Below the pieces are notes generated by a model. It worked only from the letters and a program-made list of their open reading frames with translations. It was not told where the DNA came from and did not search any database. This document shows, piece by piece, positions 45,401 through 53,162 of a DNA stretch of 64,000 nucleotides (position 1 is its first letter; each line of letters begins with the position of its first letter). Source of the stretch: Streptomyces roseolilacinus (GTDB taxonomy: Bacteria > Actinomycetota > Actinomycetes > Streptomycetales > Streptomycetaceae); assembly GCF_014649335.1 (NCBI RefSeq), contig NZ_BMSV01000002.1, positions 310,001-374,000 on the forward strand, given 5' to 3'. Position numbers and translations under genes: made by a program.

Positions 45401-47443
45401 GTGCAGGGCCCGCCCGCCGGTCGCGCGGCCGCCGCCAGGCAGCGGGATCGACGGGGTGCCGATCTCGCCGTGCCATCCGGAGGGCTGGTCGCCGCCCACC
45501 GTGAACACCTCGGACGGCCGGGCCGACCAGTAGCCGAGCCACTTGCCCTCGTGCCACCACGTCACCAGCAGCTCCCCGTCGACGTACCGGAAGCTCGGGC
45601 GCCGCCACCGGTCGATGTCGCCGGGGACGCGCAGGTCGTGTTCGAGGAGCACCCCCTCGGGGCCGACGACGACGGCCTTGTCCCCGCGGGCGAGGACCAG
45701 TGCGGGCCAGGCCTCCGTGACGGTCGGCTGCTCCCCGCCCCGGCTGTTGCCGGTCTCCTCGGGAAGCAGCCGCAGGGCGTCGTCGAGCGCGGGCCAGCCG
45801 AGCTCGTCCAGGACGCCCGCGCGCAGCGTGCGGCCCAGGAGCGGCGCCACCTCGTGCGCGGCGATCCGTGCGAGGGCGGTGGGATTGACCCGTTCGACGA
45901 CGGCCCGGAAGGGCCGGACGGTCCGCAGGGCCGCCCGCGCACCGGGCAGGCCCCGGGCGCGGCCGAGCGCCGCGGCCGCCTCGTCCAGCCAGGCGCGCAG
46001 GACGCCGCGGAGCACGGGGTGGCCGGCCACCTCCTCCAGCAGCCCGCTCGCCTCCCGCTGCTCGCCGAGGGCACCCACCGCCCGGTACAGCAGGGGGTGG
46101 AAGCGCGGGTCCGCCCCGAGGGAGGCGAGGTCGCGCCGGCCGTTCCCGCGGTCGCGCAACCAGGAGTGGAGGGGCAGGTGGGCGTCGTCGCCCGGCGCGG
46201 CGAGGGGGATGCCCTGCGCCACGCACAGGTCCAGCAGGTCGAGGTCGGCGCCGGAGCGGACGCGCCGGGAGAAGAGGTCCACCGGCCGTCCGTCGGCGCG
46301 CAGCCTCGGCGCCATCCGCTCCACGAGGGCGAGCGTCGCCGCGGAGCGGTCCGACGGCACCGAGCCGTGCTTGCGGTACGCGGCCCAGCGGCCGAGCCAG
46401 CCCGCGGCGTCGACGTCCGCGGCCCCGTCGGCGGCCCCGTCCGTCAGGAGCGTGTCCGCGCCGCTCTCCGCGAGCAGTCCCAGCCACCACTCGTCGTCCT
46501 CGACGGTGCGGCCCAGCTCGGTCGGCAGGATCTCCAGCAGCCGGGCCCGCACCTCGGGCCGGTCCTCGGCCAGGTCGGCCAGGACGGGGCGGTACGTCGT
46601 CCAGAACGAGCGGGGCGCCCGTACGACGGAGGGCGACGCGACCAGGTCGGCGACGAACGCGCGCTCCTCGGCGGCCCGGTCCAGGCCGGCGGCCTTGATC
46701 AGGCCCCGGGCGTCCTGCGGCAGCGACGCGTACGGCGGCATGCCCGCCGCGCAGCGCTCCACGGCCAGCTGCCGGAACTGCGCCCACGCCTCCGCCGGGT
46801 CGAGCCGGCGGGTGAGGTCCTTGACGTACTCCTTGAGGGCCTTGACCGTGAGCGCCCCGGCGAAGGCGAACTCCAGGAACACGGCCCGCTGCCGCTCCTC
46901 GTCGACGGCGAGGCCGTGCACGCGCTCGGCCTCCCGGGCCTTGCCGAAGAACGCCGCCGCGTAGGTGGTGTTCTCGTGCCCCAGGAAGACGCGGGCCGCC
47001 TGCTCGTGGAACGTCGGCAGGAAGTGCGGCACGGTCCGGCCGAGGCGTTCGCCGAGCGCTTCGAAGCCCTGCTTGGCGGCACCCGCGCGGGACTTCGCCT
47101 GGCGCGCGAGCCGTTCGACGTCCTTGACCAGGGCGAGCGCGTGGTGCCCGTTCGCCGGGTCGTTCACCAGGGCCCAGGCGGGGAAGCCCAGGGTCTCCCG
47201 GCGCACCTGGCCGACCTCGGGAGCGTCCTGCTCCCGGGTCAGTCCGAGGAAGTCCAGGGCGAGGTCCTCCGCCTCGCCGAGCGTTCCCGGCACGAGGCGG
47301 ACGATCCGGCGGCCGTCCAGGGCGGGATGGCCGTACGTCCGGACGGTGAGGGTGTCGGCGTCCTCCCGGTCCGTCGTGCCCGGCGGCAGGATCGCGCCCG
47401 CCTCCAGCAGGTCGGCCGAAGGGGTCCGTCCGTGTGCGCTCAT
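42467..47443 (-). CDS. Giant operon protein (1658 aa) with probable C-terminal winged helix
   Basis: Protein of 1658 residues without a catalytic motif I recognise, conserved in style with MoxR/VWA-associated giant proteins of Streptomyces. Residues about 1-560 are helical and repeat-like. A beta and tryptophan-rich middle (about 600-800; VTWWHEGKWLGYWSARP, RHVWLEYDPVSG) suggests a propeller or WGR-like element. A further helical region follows. Near the end, about 1538-1597, LPDPTDRACADWTGWRPARI then RKARAELAATDLVV and a RSRAGRSLFLP wing look like a winged helix. The tail is basic (TTRATRKGRRR). ATG 47443 overlaps the DUF4132 stop by four bases, and its stop overlaps the MoxR ATG. No signal peptide or membrane segments. 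It may bind DNA or scaffold the complex. Confidence 0.8.
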   Translation of the reverse strand: MSAHGRTPSADLLEAGAILPPGTTDREDADTLTVRTYGHPALDGRRIVRLVPGTLGEAEDLALDFLGLTREQDAPEVGQVRRETLGFPAWALVNDPANGHHALALVKDVERLARQAKSRAGAAKQGFEALGERLGRTVPHFLPTFHEQAARVFLGHENTTYAAAFFGKAREAERVHGLAVDEERQRAVFLEFAFAGALTVKALKEYVKDLTRRLDPAEAWAQFRQLAVERCAAGMPPYASLPQDARGLIKAAGLDRAAEERAFVADLVASPSVVRAPRSFWTTYRPVLADLAEDRPEVRARLLEILPTELGRTVEDDEWWLGLLAESGADTLLTDGAADGAADVDAAGWLGRWAAYRKHGSVPSDRSAATLALVERMAPRLRADGRPVDLFSRRVRSGADLDLLDLCVAQGIPLAAPGDDAHLPLHSWLRDRGNGRRDLASLGADPRFHPLLYRAVGALGEQREASGLLEEVAGHPVLRGVLRAWLDEAAAALGRARGLPGARAALRTVRPFRAVVERVNPTALARIAAHEVAPLLGRTLRAGVLDELGWPALDDALRLLPEETGNSRGGEQPTVTEAWPALVLARGDKAVVVGPEGVLLEHDLRVPGDIDRWRRPSFRYVDGELLVTWWHEGKWLGYWSARPSEVFTVGGDQPSGWHGEIGTPSIPLPGGGRATGGRALHAGDTDLPAARPVLGDGTAYWRRGRQDRRHVWLEYDPVSGTHGRASLPAFLRSGIRDDARLVPEACEVLPVQPGLEDSPFGTDGAVLGRWVRREGEGDGARVSAGTPDGRTVTLPAASDRRGVTPLGALRMPGGAEPVAARRRGVVTLSEPGDTSDTGELGHCTPGQRGGEFAAGTRFVPPVAFWHALRPRDEAGSAALRGLTDERAAELLAAVGRALAERQAEVEAVAEYTGPSAHEVARRVVSEAVPELTDERLLTGVASLVQLALRHAQDTAGFVTPADARARGRAERAEEMFADYSPEHGDDTTLVRAVAGLTSGARYMWWGPGTRWSVLRQVRAVNHVLSGKPAEGRPLPDPALGTALEGGWHSDGRTLPGTGVEWVHLLSALRPLAYRAASPAVPDAEREALLLLFDALLEGPLAAPRGEIREVVLREERGRQGRVGQVLRREGRTVVVLAGRRSGDRHEQTEWLALDHDPAGRFGAIAHFTLDEERLRTPGFPAERLAAVARLVRDKGAAPWYEDAPAALAAATGGGLGPVQAALLLGALPQDPPTGTLALMGLKPRRYDLGRGLLQSLAWTDQAALVGALLPEDPADLWTSGPDTDGAGRTWERRLGSLVRLPEDIAPDLAGVPAGIAEAMLNPGRTPWLSRTTVQRPGKDGDLVADDPAAVPGRYELQRAVYVLAALAYRLPYGHPLRAALPEGLAALRRRVSDPGLLLDLDLSWTEKGTPTAVRIRKAYGLPPAGGADAQGLTAAGEALVLRPWYGDTEAVLLRPAALTGPDDPVLGLLEGLVGGGRVEAVNALRALLGEDLARTVAAGTAGDAPAGHAHDPSVSVPGLVAEVASVHGLSGDAAVLYLQLLALPDPTDRACADWTGWRPARIRKARAELAATDLVVEAKRSRAGRSLFLPCGWRDLASPALPLETWKEGLYPVHDRSRAVPLLPVPDLFARAWGRVRDGDAPAFEELTTRATRKGRRR

Positions 47444-48294
47444 GCCGCGCGCTCCTCTTCCTCGATGTCCCGTCCCGCGTACAGCGCGGCAGCCATGCGC
47501 ATGCCCTCCGACCAGGCCACCGGCCCGACCTGGCCGAGGCGCAGCGTCCTGCCGGACGCGTCGGCCCAGGCCAGGGGGCCGGTCTCGGCGTCCAGGTAGC
47601 CGTCGTAGTCGCCCACCCATATGCGGGCCTCGACCAGCCGGCCGTCCTCCAGCACGGGGCAGACGGCGTGCCCGCCGCGCACCCGGTACCCGAGCTGGGC
47701 GGCCCTGCCGTGCAGGAACCGCTGCTCCTTGAACACGCCGCCCGCGTAGTCGTCGACGCTGCTCCCGTCCGGGTCGAGCCCCGCGGGCCGGTACCACACC
47801 TCGCGGAACAGCTGCCGGGCGCGCTGCTCCACCCCGAGCTCGACGGCGAACTCCCGCAGCTCCTCCAGGTCGTCGACGAGCACCGGGTGGGGGACGCGCA
47901 CCAGCGCGGGGCTGACGCGCACGGTGTCCCCGTCGAGGTCCACGAGGCCCAGGCCCCGCCCGGGCGCGGCGTCCCGCAGGAACCCGGCGGCCCCGCCGTC
48001 CGCGTCGGACACGACGAGGTCCCGCAGGACGGCCTGCCACGCCGGGTCCGCCCAGACCCGCTCGATCACCGCGAGGGGCACGGGCAGCGACCGCACCATC
48101 CACCGCTCCACGTCGCCCAGGCACTGCCGCTCGTGCCGCTCCAGCCACTCGACGAGCTGCCGCAGCCCCACCACCGCCGGATCGTCGGCGATCCTGCCGG
48201 GCACCGACTTCAGCCGCCGTCCGGCCGCGTTGCGGCACACGACCTTCCCACCGTCGAGAGCGACTTCGTAGTCGCCCGCGGCCACCCACCCCAT
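47440..48294 (-). CDS. DUF4132-family protein, operon leader (YehI/MolR-related)
   Basis: Protein of 284 residues, first gene of the MoxR/VWA operon. It begins MGWVAAGDYEVALDGGKVVC and contains VGLRQLVEWLERHERQCLGD, RWMVRSLPVPLAVIERVW, DYAGGVFKEQRFLHGRAAQL and VAWSEGMRMAAALYAGRDIE, a pattern I associate with DUF4132. E. coli MolR/YehI is the better known carrier of this domain and sits beside a MoxR/VWA/SWIM set. The biochemical function is unknown. The ATG has GGGAGG five bases upstream, the strongest ribosome binding site in the operon. The promoter should lie between 48295 and about 48450. Confidence 0.82.
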   Translation of the reverse strand: MGWVAAGDYEVALDGGKVVCRNAAGRRLKSVPGRIADDPAVVGLRQLVEWLERHERQCLGDVERWMVRSLPVPLAVIERVWADPAWQAVLRDLVVSDADGGAAGFLRDAAPGRGLGLVDLDGDTVRVSPALVRVPHPVLVDDLEELREFAVELGVEQRARQLFREVWYRPAGLDPDGSSVDDYAGGVFKEQRFLHGRAAQLGYRVRGGHAVCPVLEDGRLVEARIWVGDYDGYLDAETGPLAWADASGRTLRLGQVGPVAWSEGMRMAAALYAGRDIEEEERAA

Positions 48295-48489
48295 GCACGC
48301 CTCCCAGCGCCGTGACGATCACGTGGGAGGAACGCTAGAGGAGGCCACTGACAACGCCCGCCCGGGGCTCGTACGGCCTGGGGAGAACCCGGGAAAGCGC
48401 CGGTCACCGCCGTGCCGTCGCCGATGCCGGCCGACGGTCGGGAGACCCTTCGCCGCCCGCCCGGAAGGCGGTCGTCGACGGCCGGGCCC

Positions 48490-48948
48490 CTACCGCGACG
48501 GCGGGGGCAGCGGGGGGACGAGACGGGTGTGCTCCGGGCCGGGGAGCGAGGCGAGGAGTTCCTCCCGGCGGCGGCGCGCCCACTGCGGGCGGAGGGCGTG
48601 CAGCAGGGCGAACTGCCGCCGCCACAGCGTCACCCGGAACGCCTCGCCCTCGCGGGGGTCGCGACGCGCCCAGGCGGCGGCCGCCTCGAACGCGCAGTCC
48701 CTGAACGCCCAGTACAGCAGCTCCTCGGGGTCGCGGGTGACGAGCTCCAGGACCTTGCGGCCGCGCTCGTACGCCAGGTAGCGCAGCTCCCCGTCCTCAC
48801 CGACCTCGACGAACGGGTACGCGCCGTCGCAGGGCTCGAACCCCGGGAGCCGCCCACCGCGGAGCCCGGCGAGCCGCCCCGACTCCGCCAGCCGCCCCTC
48901 CAGGTACCGCCGCACCCGGGCCCGCTCGTCCTCGCACACGCCCGCCAC
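48490..48948 (-). CDS. Imm63-like immunity protein
   Basis: Protein of about 152 residues resembling polymorphic-toxin immunity family Imm63: YERGRKVLELVTRDPEELLY then WAFRDCAFEAAAAWARR, EGEAFRVTLWRRQFALLHAL and RPQWARRRREELLASL. Imm63 proteins are presumed to neutralise a cognate toxin. No toxin gene (polymorphic repeats, Rhs, WXG or nuclease domain) is visible nearby. GTG 48948 with GGGAG seven bases upstream is my start; GTG 48939 and a start at 49011 are possible. It lies upstream of, and co-oriented with, the DUF4132-MoxR operon, about 195 bp away. Confidence 0.65.
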   Translation of the reverse strand: MAGVCEDERARVRRYLEGRLAESGRLAGLRGGRLPGFEPCDGAYPFVEVGEDGELRYLAYERGRKVLELVTRDPEELLYWAFRDCAFEAAAAWARRDPREGEAFRVTLWRRQFALLHALRPQWARRRREELLASLPGPEHTRLVPPLPPPSR

Positions 48949-49031
48949 CGCCCCGCTCCCGGCACACCGAACCCGTCGAGGGGACGATAACGGGCGGGTA
49001 CGTTCGGGCACCCGCGGGGAAGGGGGAGGAG

Positions 49032-49709
49032 ATGACCGCCAGCTACCCGCCGCCCCCCTGGCACCTGCGCGGGACCCTGCACGCCGCCCTGTGGCAGGTC
49101 CACGAGCACCGCCTCCCGCGCTGGCCCCTGCCGGCCGGCGTGCGGCCCCTGCGGTTCGGGCGGCGGTGCGGCGTGGTGACGTTCTGGGTGGACTACCGGC
49201 CCGGCGGCACGCTGGCCTACCGCGAGCTGCTGGTGGCCCTGGCCGTACGCCGCGGCGGGTCCGTCGGCGCCTGCGCGGTGGAGGCGTGGGTGGACGATTC
49301 CCGGTCGCTGGCGGGAGGGCGGGCCCTGTGGGACATCCCCAAGCGTCCGGCGGCCTTCCTCTTCGACCGGTCGGCCCCGTCCCTGCCGAGCACGGCGATG
49401 CTCGCCGGCCGGGCCCCGGAGCCCTCCCGGCAGGACCCGGCGGTCACGGCGCTGCACCGCCCGCTCGTGCGCCTCCCCGGCAGGCTCCCGCTCCGTGCCC
49501 GTCTGTTCCAGCCCGCCCTGGACCGGCGGCGCGGGCCGTGCGAGGTGCCGCTCCGCGTCTCGGGAACGGTCTGGCTCACCCGGACGCGCCTGCGCACCGC
49601 CCCGGGCGCCCCCCTCGACTACCTGGCGGGACTGAGGCCCCTGGCGGCGTGCTCGCTGCGGGACTTCGACTTCACCATCGGCCCGGCTGAGCGCCGGCAC
49701 ACGGCGTGA
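49032..49709 (+). CDS. Acetoacetate decarboxylase-family protein
   Basis: Protein of 225 residues of the ADC fold: YPPPPWHLRGTLHAALWQVH, VVTFWVDYRPGGTLAYRELL and SRSLAGGRALWDIPKRPAAF, the ligand-cavity motifs of the family. Actinobacterial relatives include proteins of unknown substrate as well as true decarboxylases. I do not see the clear catalytic lysine pair of acetoacetate decarboxylase, so decarboxylation is not assured. The ATG at 49032 is directly preceded by GGGGGAGGAG. It is divergent from the Imm63-like gene. Confidence 0.78.
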   Translation: MTASYPPPPWHLRGTLHAALWQVHEHRLPRWPLPAGVRPLRFGRRCGVVTFWVDYRPGGTLAYRELLVALAVRRGGSVGACAVEAWVDDSRSLAGGRALWDIPKRPAAFLFDRSAPSLPSTAMLAGRAPEPSRQDPAVTALHRPLVRLPGRLPLRARLFQPALDRRRGPCEVPLRVSGTVWLTRTRLRTAPGAPLDYLAGLRPLAACSLRDFDFTIGPAERRHTA

Positions 49710-49989
49710 CCCGCCGGGCGAGCCGCTCCCGCGCCCCGCGGACGCCCGTACGCAACCGCCCGGCGCCCCGCGCCGCCCACCGGCAGGGCCCGGCGCCGCG
49801 CCCACCGGGAGGCCCCGGTGTCCCGCGCCCCTCGCCGTCCGCGCGGCCGCCCTCCCGCAGGGGGGAACGCCCGGGGCCGAAGGCGCGTCGTCCCCCGTGG
49901 ACGTCCGCGGCCCCGCGGCCCGTCCGCCCCGGGGCCGGCGACCGGCCCCGGACGACCGGGGGCGCGGATCGGGCCGTGGGGCGAAGGGC

Positions 49990-50020
49990 TTGAGTCTCCA
50001 CCGGCTGGAGGGACGAGGGT
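49990..50020 (+). promoter_or_regulatory. MerR-type promoter with 19-bp spacer and dyad
   Basis: TTGAGT (-35, 49990-49995), a 19-bp spacer holding CTCCA-N5-TGGAG (49996-50010), then GAGGGT (-10, 50015-50020). Long spacers with a dyad between the boxes are the hallmark of MerR-family-controlled promoters. Transcription would start at about 50027-50028, at the ATG, so the mRNA is probably leaderless. The rest of 49710-49989 holds no supportable gene. Confidence 0.75.
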
Positions 50021-50027
50021 GGACCCC

Positions 50028-50936
50028 ATGAGCGACGACACGGAGCTGTTCACCATCGGTGAGCTGGCCCGCCGTACCGGACTCGCCGTGCGCACGATCC
50101 GTTTCTGGTCCGACTGCGGCGTCCTCGCCCCGACCGGGCGGTCCGCGGGCGGCTACCGGCTGTACGACGCCGAGGCCGCCGCCCGCCTGGACCTGGTGCG
50201 CACCCTGCGCGAACTGGGGCTGGACCTGGACACGGTGCGCCGGGTCCTGCGCGGCCAGGCCACGGTGCGGGACGTCGCCGAGGCCCATCTGCGCGCCCTG
50301 GAGGCGGAGATCCACACGCTGCGGGTCCGGCGTGCGGTGCTGCGGCGCGTCGCTCGACGTGGCAGCACGACCAAGGAGATGAGACTGATGCACGAACTGG
50401 CCCGCATGTCCGCCGACGAGCGGCAGCGCGTCGTCGACGCGTTCGTACGGGAGACCTTCGACGGGGCGGGGTCGGACGGTTCCGGAGCCCCCATCGCCCA
50501 GGCCATGCGGACGCTCCCGGCACGCCTGCCGGCCGACCCCACGCCCGAACAGGAGGACGCGTGGGTGGAGTTGGTGGAGCTCCTCGGCGACGAGGACTTC
50601 CGCAGGCGCACCCGCGAGATGGCCGTGGCCGGCGCCCGCCCGGCGCGGGAGCCCGAGGGCCCCGACCCGGCTCGGGTGGCGGAGCACGCCGGCCGGGCCG
50701 TCCGGGACGGGGTGGCACCGGAGTCGGACCGGGGCCGGGAGGTCCTGGACCGCGTCCTCGGCCGGGACGTCCCCCCGGCCGACCGCCTCCGCCTGGCCGA
50801 CGTGCTGGCGACCTTCACCGACCGCCGGGTCGAGCGGTACTGGCAGCTGCTGGGGATCCTCAACGGCCGGCCCCCGGCCCCACCGCAGGTCCCGGCCTTC
50901 GAATGGGTGATCGCCGCCCTGAGGGCCCACGCCTAG
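50028..50936 (+). CDS. MerR-family transcriptional regulator
   Basis: Regulator of 302 residues. The N-terminal winged HTH is canonical: FTIGELARRTGLAVRTIRFW, then SDCGVLAPTGRSAGGYRLYD and LDLVRTLRELGLDLDTVRRV. The C-terminal about 190 residues are acidic, helical and lack conserved cysteines, so the effector is more likely an organic molecule than a metal. ATG 50028 coincides with the predicted transcription start of its own promoter at 49990-50020; a GTG at 50019 is an alternative. Autoregulation follows from the dyad in that promoter. No drug-efflux gene is adjacent. Confidence 0.9.
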   Translation: MSDDTELFTIGELARRTGLAVRTIRFWSDCGVLAPTGRSAGGYRLYDAEAAARLDLVRTLRELGLDLDTVRRVLRGQATVRDVAEAHLRALEAEIHTLRVRRAVLRRVARRGSTTKEMRLMHELARMSADERQRVVDAFVRETFDGAGSDGSGAPIAQAMRTLPARLPADPTPEQEDAWVELVELLGDEDFRRRTREMAVAGARPAREPEGPDPARVAEHAGRAVRDGVAPESDRGREVLDRVLGRDVPPADRLRLADVLATFTDRRVERYWQLLGILNGRPPAPPQVPAFEWVIAALRAHA

Positions 50937-51141
50937 GTCCTGCCGCGCCCGCACCCGTACCCGCGCCCCGCGCCGAGCGCCGCCCAGGGGGGAGGCACCC
51001 CGCCCCCGGAGCCCGGCGCGGGGCGCCGTACCGCGAGCCCGCCGCCGAAAGGGCGGGCCGTGTCCTGCCGCCCCACGCCACAGGAGAATGCTACTTTTCC
51101 CCGCAAAACGGACACGCCGTGAATGGTAGGGGAGTACGTAC

Positions 51142-52347
51142 GTGAAGGTCGTCTGCGTCGGCGGCGGGCCCGCCGGGCTCTACCTGTCGATCCTGCTCAA
51201 GCGACAGGACCCGGGCCACGACATCACCGTCCACGAACGCAACCCGGCCGGATCGACGTACGGCTGGGGCGTCACGTACTGGGGCGGGCTGCTGGAGAAG
51301 CTCTACGCCTACGACCCCCCGACCGCCCAGGCCGTCAGCGGGGACTCCGTCCGCTGGAACGGCGGCACCGCGCACATCCACGGCACGACCACGACCCGCC
51401 CCGGCGACGAGGGCTTCGGCATCGGCCGCCACCGGCTGCTCGACATCCTCACCCGCCGCGCCGAGGAGCTGGGCGTACGCCTCGAGTTCGCCCACGAGGT
51501 CGACGGCGCCGGCGACCTGCCCGACGCGGACCTGGTCGTCGCCGGCGACGGCGTCCACAGCACGCTGCGCGACCGCCACTCCCACCACTTCGGCACCAAG
51601 GACACGGCCGGCCGCAACAAGTACGTATGGCTCGGCACGACCAAGGCCTTCGACACCTTCACCTTCGCCTTCACCGAGACCCCGCACGGCTGGATCTGGT
51701 GCTACGCCTACCCCTACGGCCACGACCGCAGCACCTGCGTCGTCGAGTGCTCCCCGCGGACGTGGCAGGCCCTCGACCTCGACCGGATGGGCCACGACGC
51801 GTGCCTGGCCAGGCTGCAGGACCTCTTCGCGGAACCGCTGGACGGCCACCGGCTGATCGGGCAGCCGCAGAAGGACGGCCGCGCCCCGTGGCTGTCGTTC
51901 CGCACCCTCACCAACCGCACGTGGTTCCGCGACAACCTCGTCCTGATCGGCGACGCCGCCCACACCACCCACTACTCCATCGGCGCCGGCACCACCCTCG
52001 CCCTGGAGGACGCCATGGCGCTCGCCGACTCGCTGCGCGCGACCCCCGTCCTGCACCACGCGCTCACCCGCTACGAACGCGAACGCACCACCGCCCTGCT
52101 CCCCTTGCAGAGCGCGGCCCGCTACAGCGCGCAGTGGTACGAGAACCTGCCCCGGTACGCCCGTCTGGCGCCGCCGCAGATGTTCGCCCTCCTGGGGCAG
52201 CGGCACTCCCCGCTGCTCCCGCACGTCCCGCCGCAGCTCTACTACCGGATCGACCAGGCCGCCCACCGACTGGAGCCGCTCCGCAGGTTCAAGCGCTGGC
52301 TGGGCCCCCGGGTCGCCCGCACCCTGGAGGCGGCCCGCCCCAGGTGA
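51142..52347 (+). CDS. FAD-dependent aromatic hydroxylase-like monooxygenase
   Basis: Flavoprotein monooxygenase of 401 residues, single component (PHBH-type fold). The N-terminal FAD motif is VVCVGGGPAGLYLSILLKRQ, the DG motif is VVAGDGVHSTLRDRH, and the second FAD motif is LIGDAAHTTHYSIGAGTTLA. It resembles the N-terminal, FAD-binding part of salicylyl-CoA 5-hydroxylase-like enzymes and some Streptomyces pathway hydroxylases. The substrate is unknown. The GTG at 51142 follows AGGGGAG. It stands alone, convergent with the TetR gene. Confidence 0.85.
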   Translation: MKVVCVGGGPAGLYLSILLKRQDPGHDITVHERNPAGSTYGWGVTYWGGLLEKLYAYDPPTAQAVSGDSVRWNGGTAHIHGTTTTRPGDEGFGIGRHRLLDILTRRAEELGVRLEFAHEVDGAGDLPDADLVVAGDGVHSTLRDRHSHHFGTKDTAGRNKYVWLGTTKAFDTFTFAFTETPHGWIWCYAYPYGHDRSTCVVECSPRTWQALDLDRMGHDACLARLQDLFAEPLDGHRLIGQPQKDGRAPWLSFRTLTNRTWFRDNLVLIGDAAHTTHYSIGAGTTLALEDAMALADSLRATPVLHHALTRYERERTTALLPLQSAARYSAQWYENLPRYARLAPPQMFALLGQRHSPLLPHVPPQLYYRIDQAAHRLEPLRRFKRWLGPRVARTLEAARPR

Positions 52348-52432
52348 GACCCGGCCGCGCCGGGGAGCGCGGCGCCGAGGCCCGCGAGGGCGGGCGCCCC
52401 GTCCGCTCGGCCGGTCCCGTCGCGGCCGGGCG

Positions 52433-53071
52433 TCAACCGGCCCCACCCGGGCGGGCGTCGAGCCGGGCCCAGAGGGCGGCGAGGTGGGCGTGGAGGAGGT
52501 CCTCGGCCTCATCGGCGGTGAGGTGGCCGATCAGCACGTGGCCGGTGAGGCCGTCCACCAGGGCGAGCAGGGTGCGGGCCTCGCGGAGCGCGTCGGGCGC
52601 CGCGGTGCTCGTCCCGTCCGCCTCCCGCGTCTGCCGCGCGGCCTCGGCGACGAGGCGGGCGAACAGGCCCTGGAGGTCGGCGTAACTCGCCCGCAGGGCC
52701 TCGGCGAGCCGCTCGCTGACGGCGGCCTGGGCCACGAAGGCGAGCCAGACGCGCGCTTCGCCGTGGTGCTCCTCGCGCAGCAGCGCCACCTCGGCCGCCG
52801 AGTGGCCCAGGGCGGTGGCGGCCGACTGGGCGGGGCTGCCGACCAGGCGGGCCCGCGCGCGTTCGGTGACGCGCCGGCCGACGTGGCCGACGGCGAACAG
52901 GAGCATCTCCTCCTTGTCGCGGAAGCAGCGCTGGACGGCCCCCATGGAGACCTGGGCGCGGGAGGCGACGTCGCGCAGGGTCACGCCCTCCAGCCCGCGT
53001 TCGTCCGCGAGCCGGCAGACGGCCTCGGCGATCCGCTGGCGCCGCCCTTCGTGGTCCACCTGCTTGGGCAT
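52433..53071 (-). CDS. TetR-family repressor, probable controller of the divergent amidase
   Basis: TetR regulator of 212 residues. The HTH is RQRIAEAVCRLADERGLEGV then TLRDVASRAQVSMGAVQRCF; the C-terminal ligand domain is variable. A GGAGGCGG-type ribosome binding region precedes the ATG at 53071. Two identical-pattern palindromes (53091-53106 and 53124-53139) lie in the 91-bp space shared with the divergent amidase gene, so it probably represses itself and the amidase until an inducer, perhaps an amide, binds. Confidence 0.9.
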   Translation of the reverse strand: MPKQVDHEGRRQRIAEAVCRLADERGLEGVTLRDVASRAQVSMGAVQRCFRDKEEMLLFAVGHVGRRVTERARARLVGSPAQSAATALGHSAAEVALLREEHHGEARVWLAFVAQAAVSERLAEALRASYADLQGLFARLVAEAARQTREADGTSTAAPDALREARTLLALVDGLTGHVLIGHLTADEAEDLLHAHLAALWARLDARPGGAG

Positions 53072-53090
53072 GCCCGCCGCCTCCTTTTTC

Positions 53091-53139
53091 GATGCGCTCG
53101 TATCGGTTCCAGGGTACTGTTGCGATGCAAGCGCATCGG
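53091..53139. promoter_or_regulatory. Pair of TetR operators, CGATGC-N4-GYATCG
   Basis: Two copies of the same palindrome: CGATGCGCTCGTATCG at 53091-53106 and CGATGCAAGCGCATCG at 53124-53139. Their centres are 33 bp apart, close to three helical turns, which places both on the same DNA face. They sit between the start codons of the divergent TetR and amidase genes. Confidence 0.75.
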
Positions 53140-53162
53140 AACGTGGTCGGGGAGGAGGGGCG

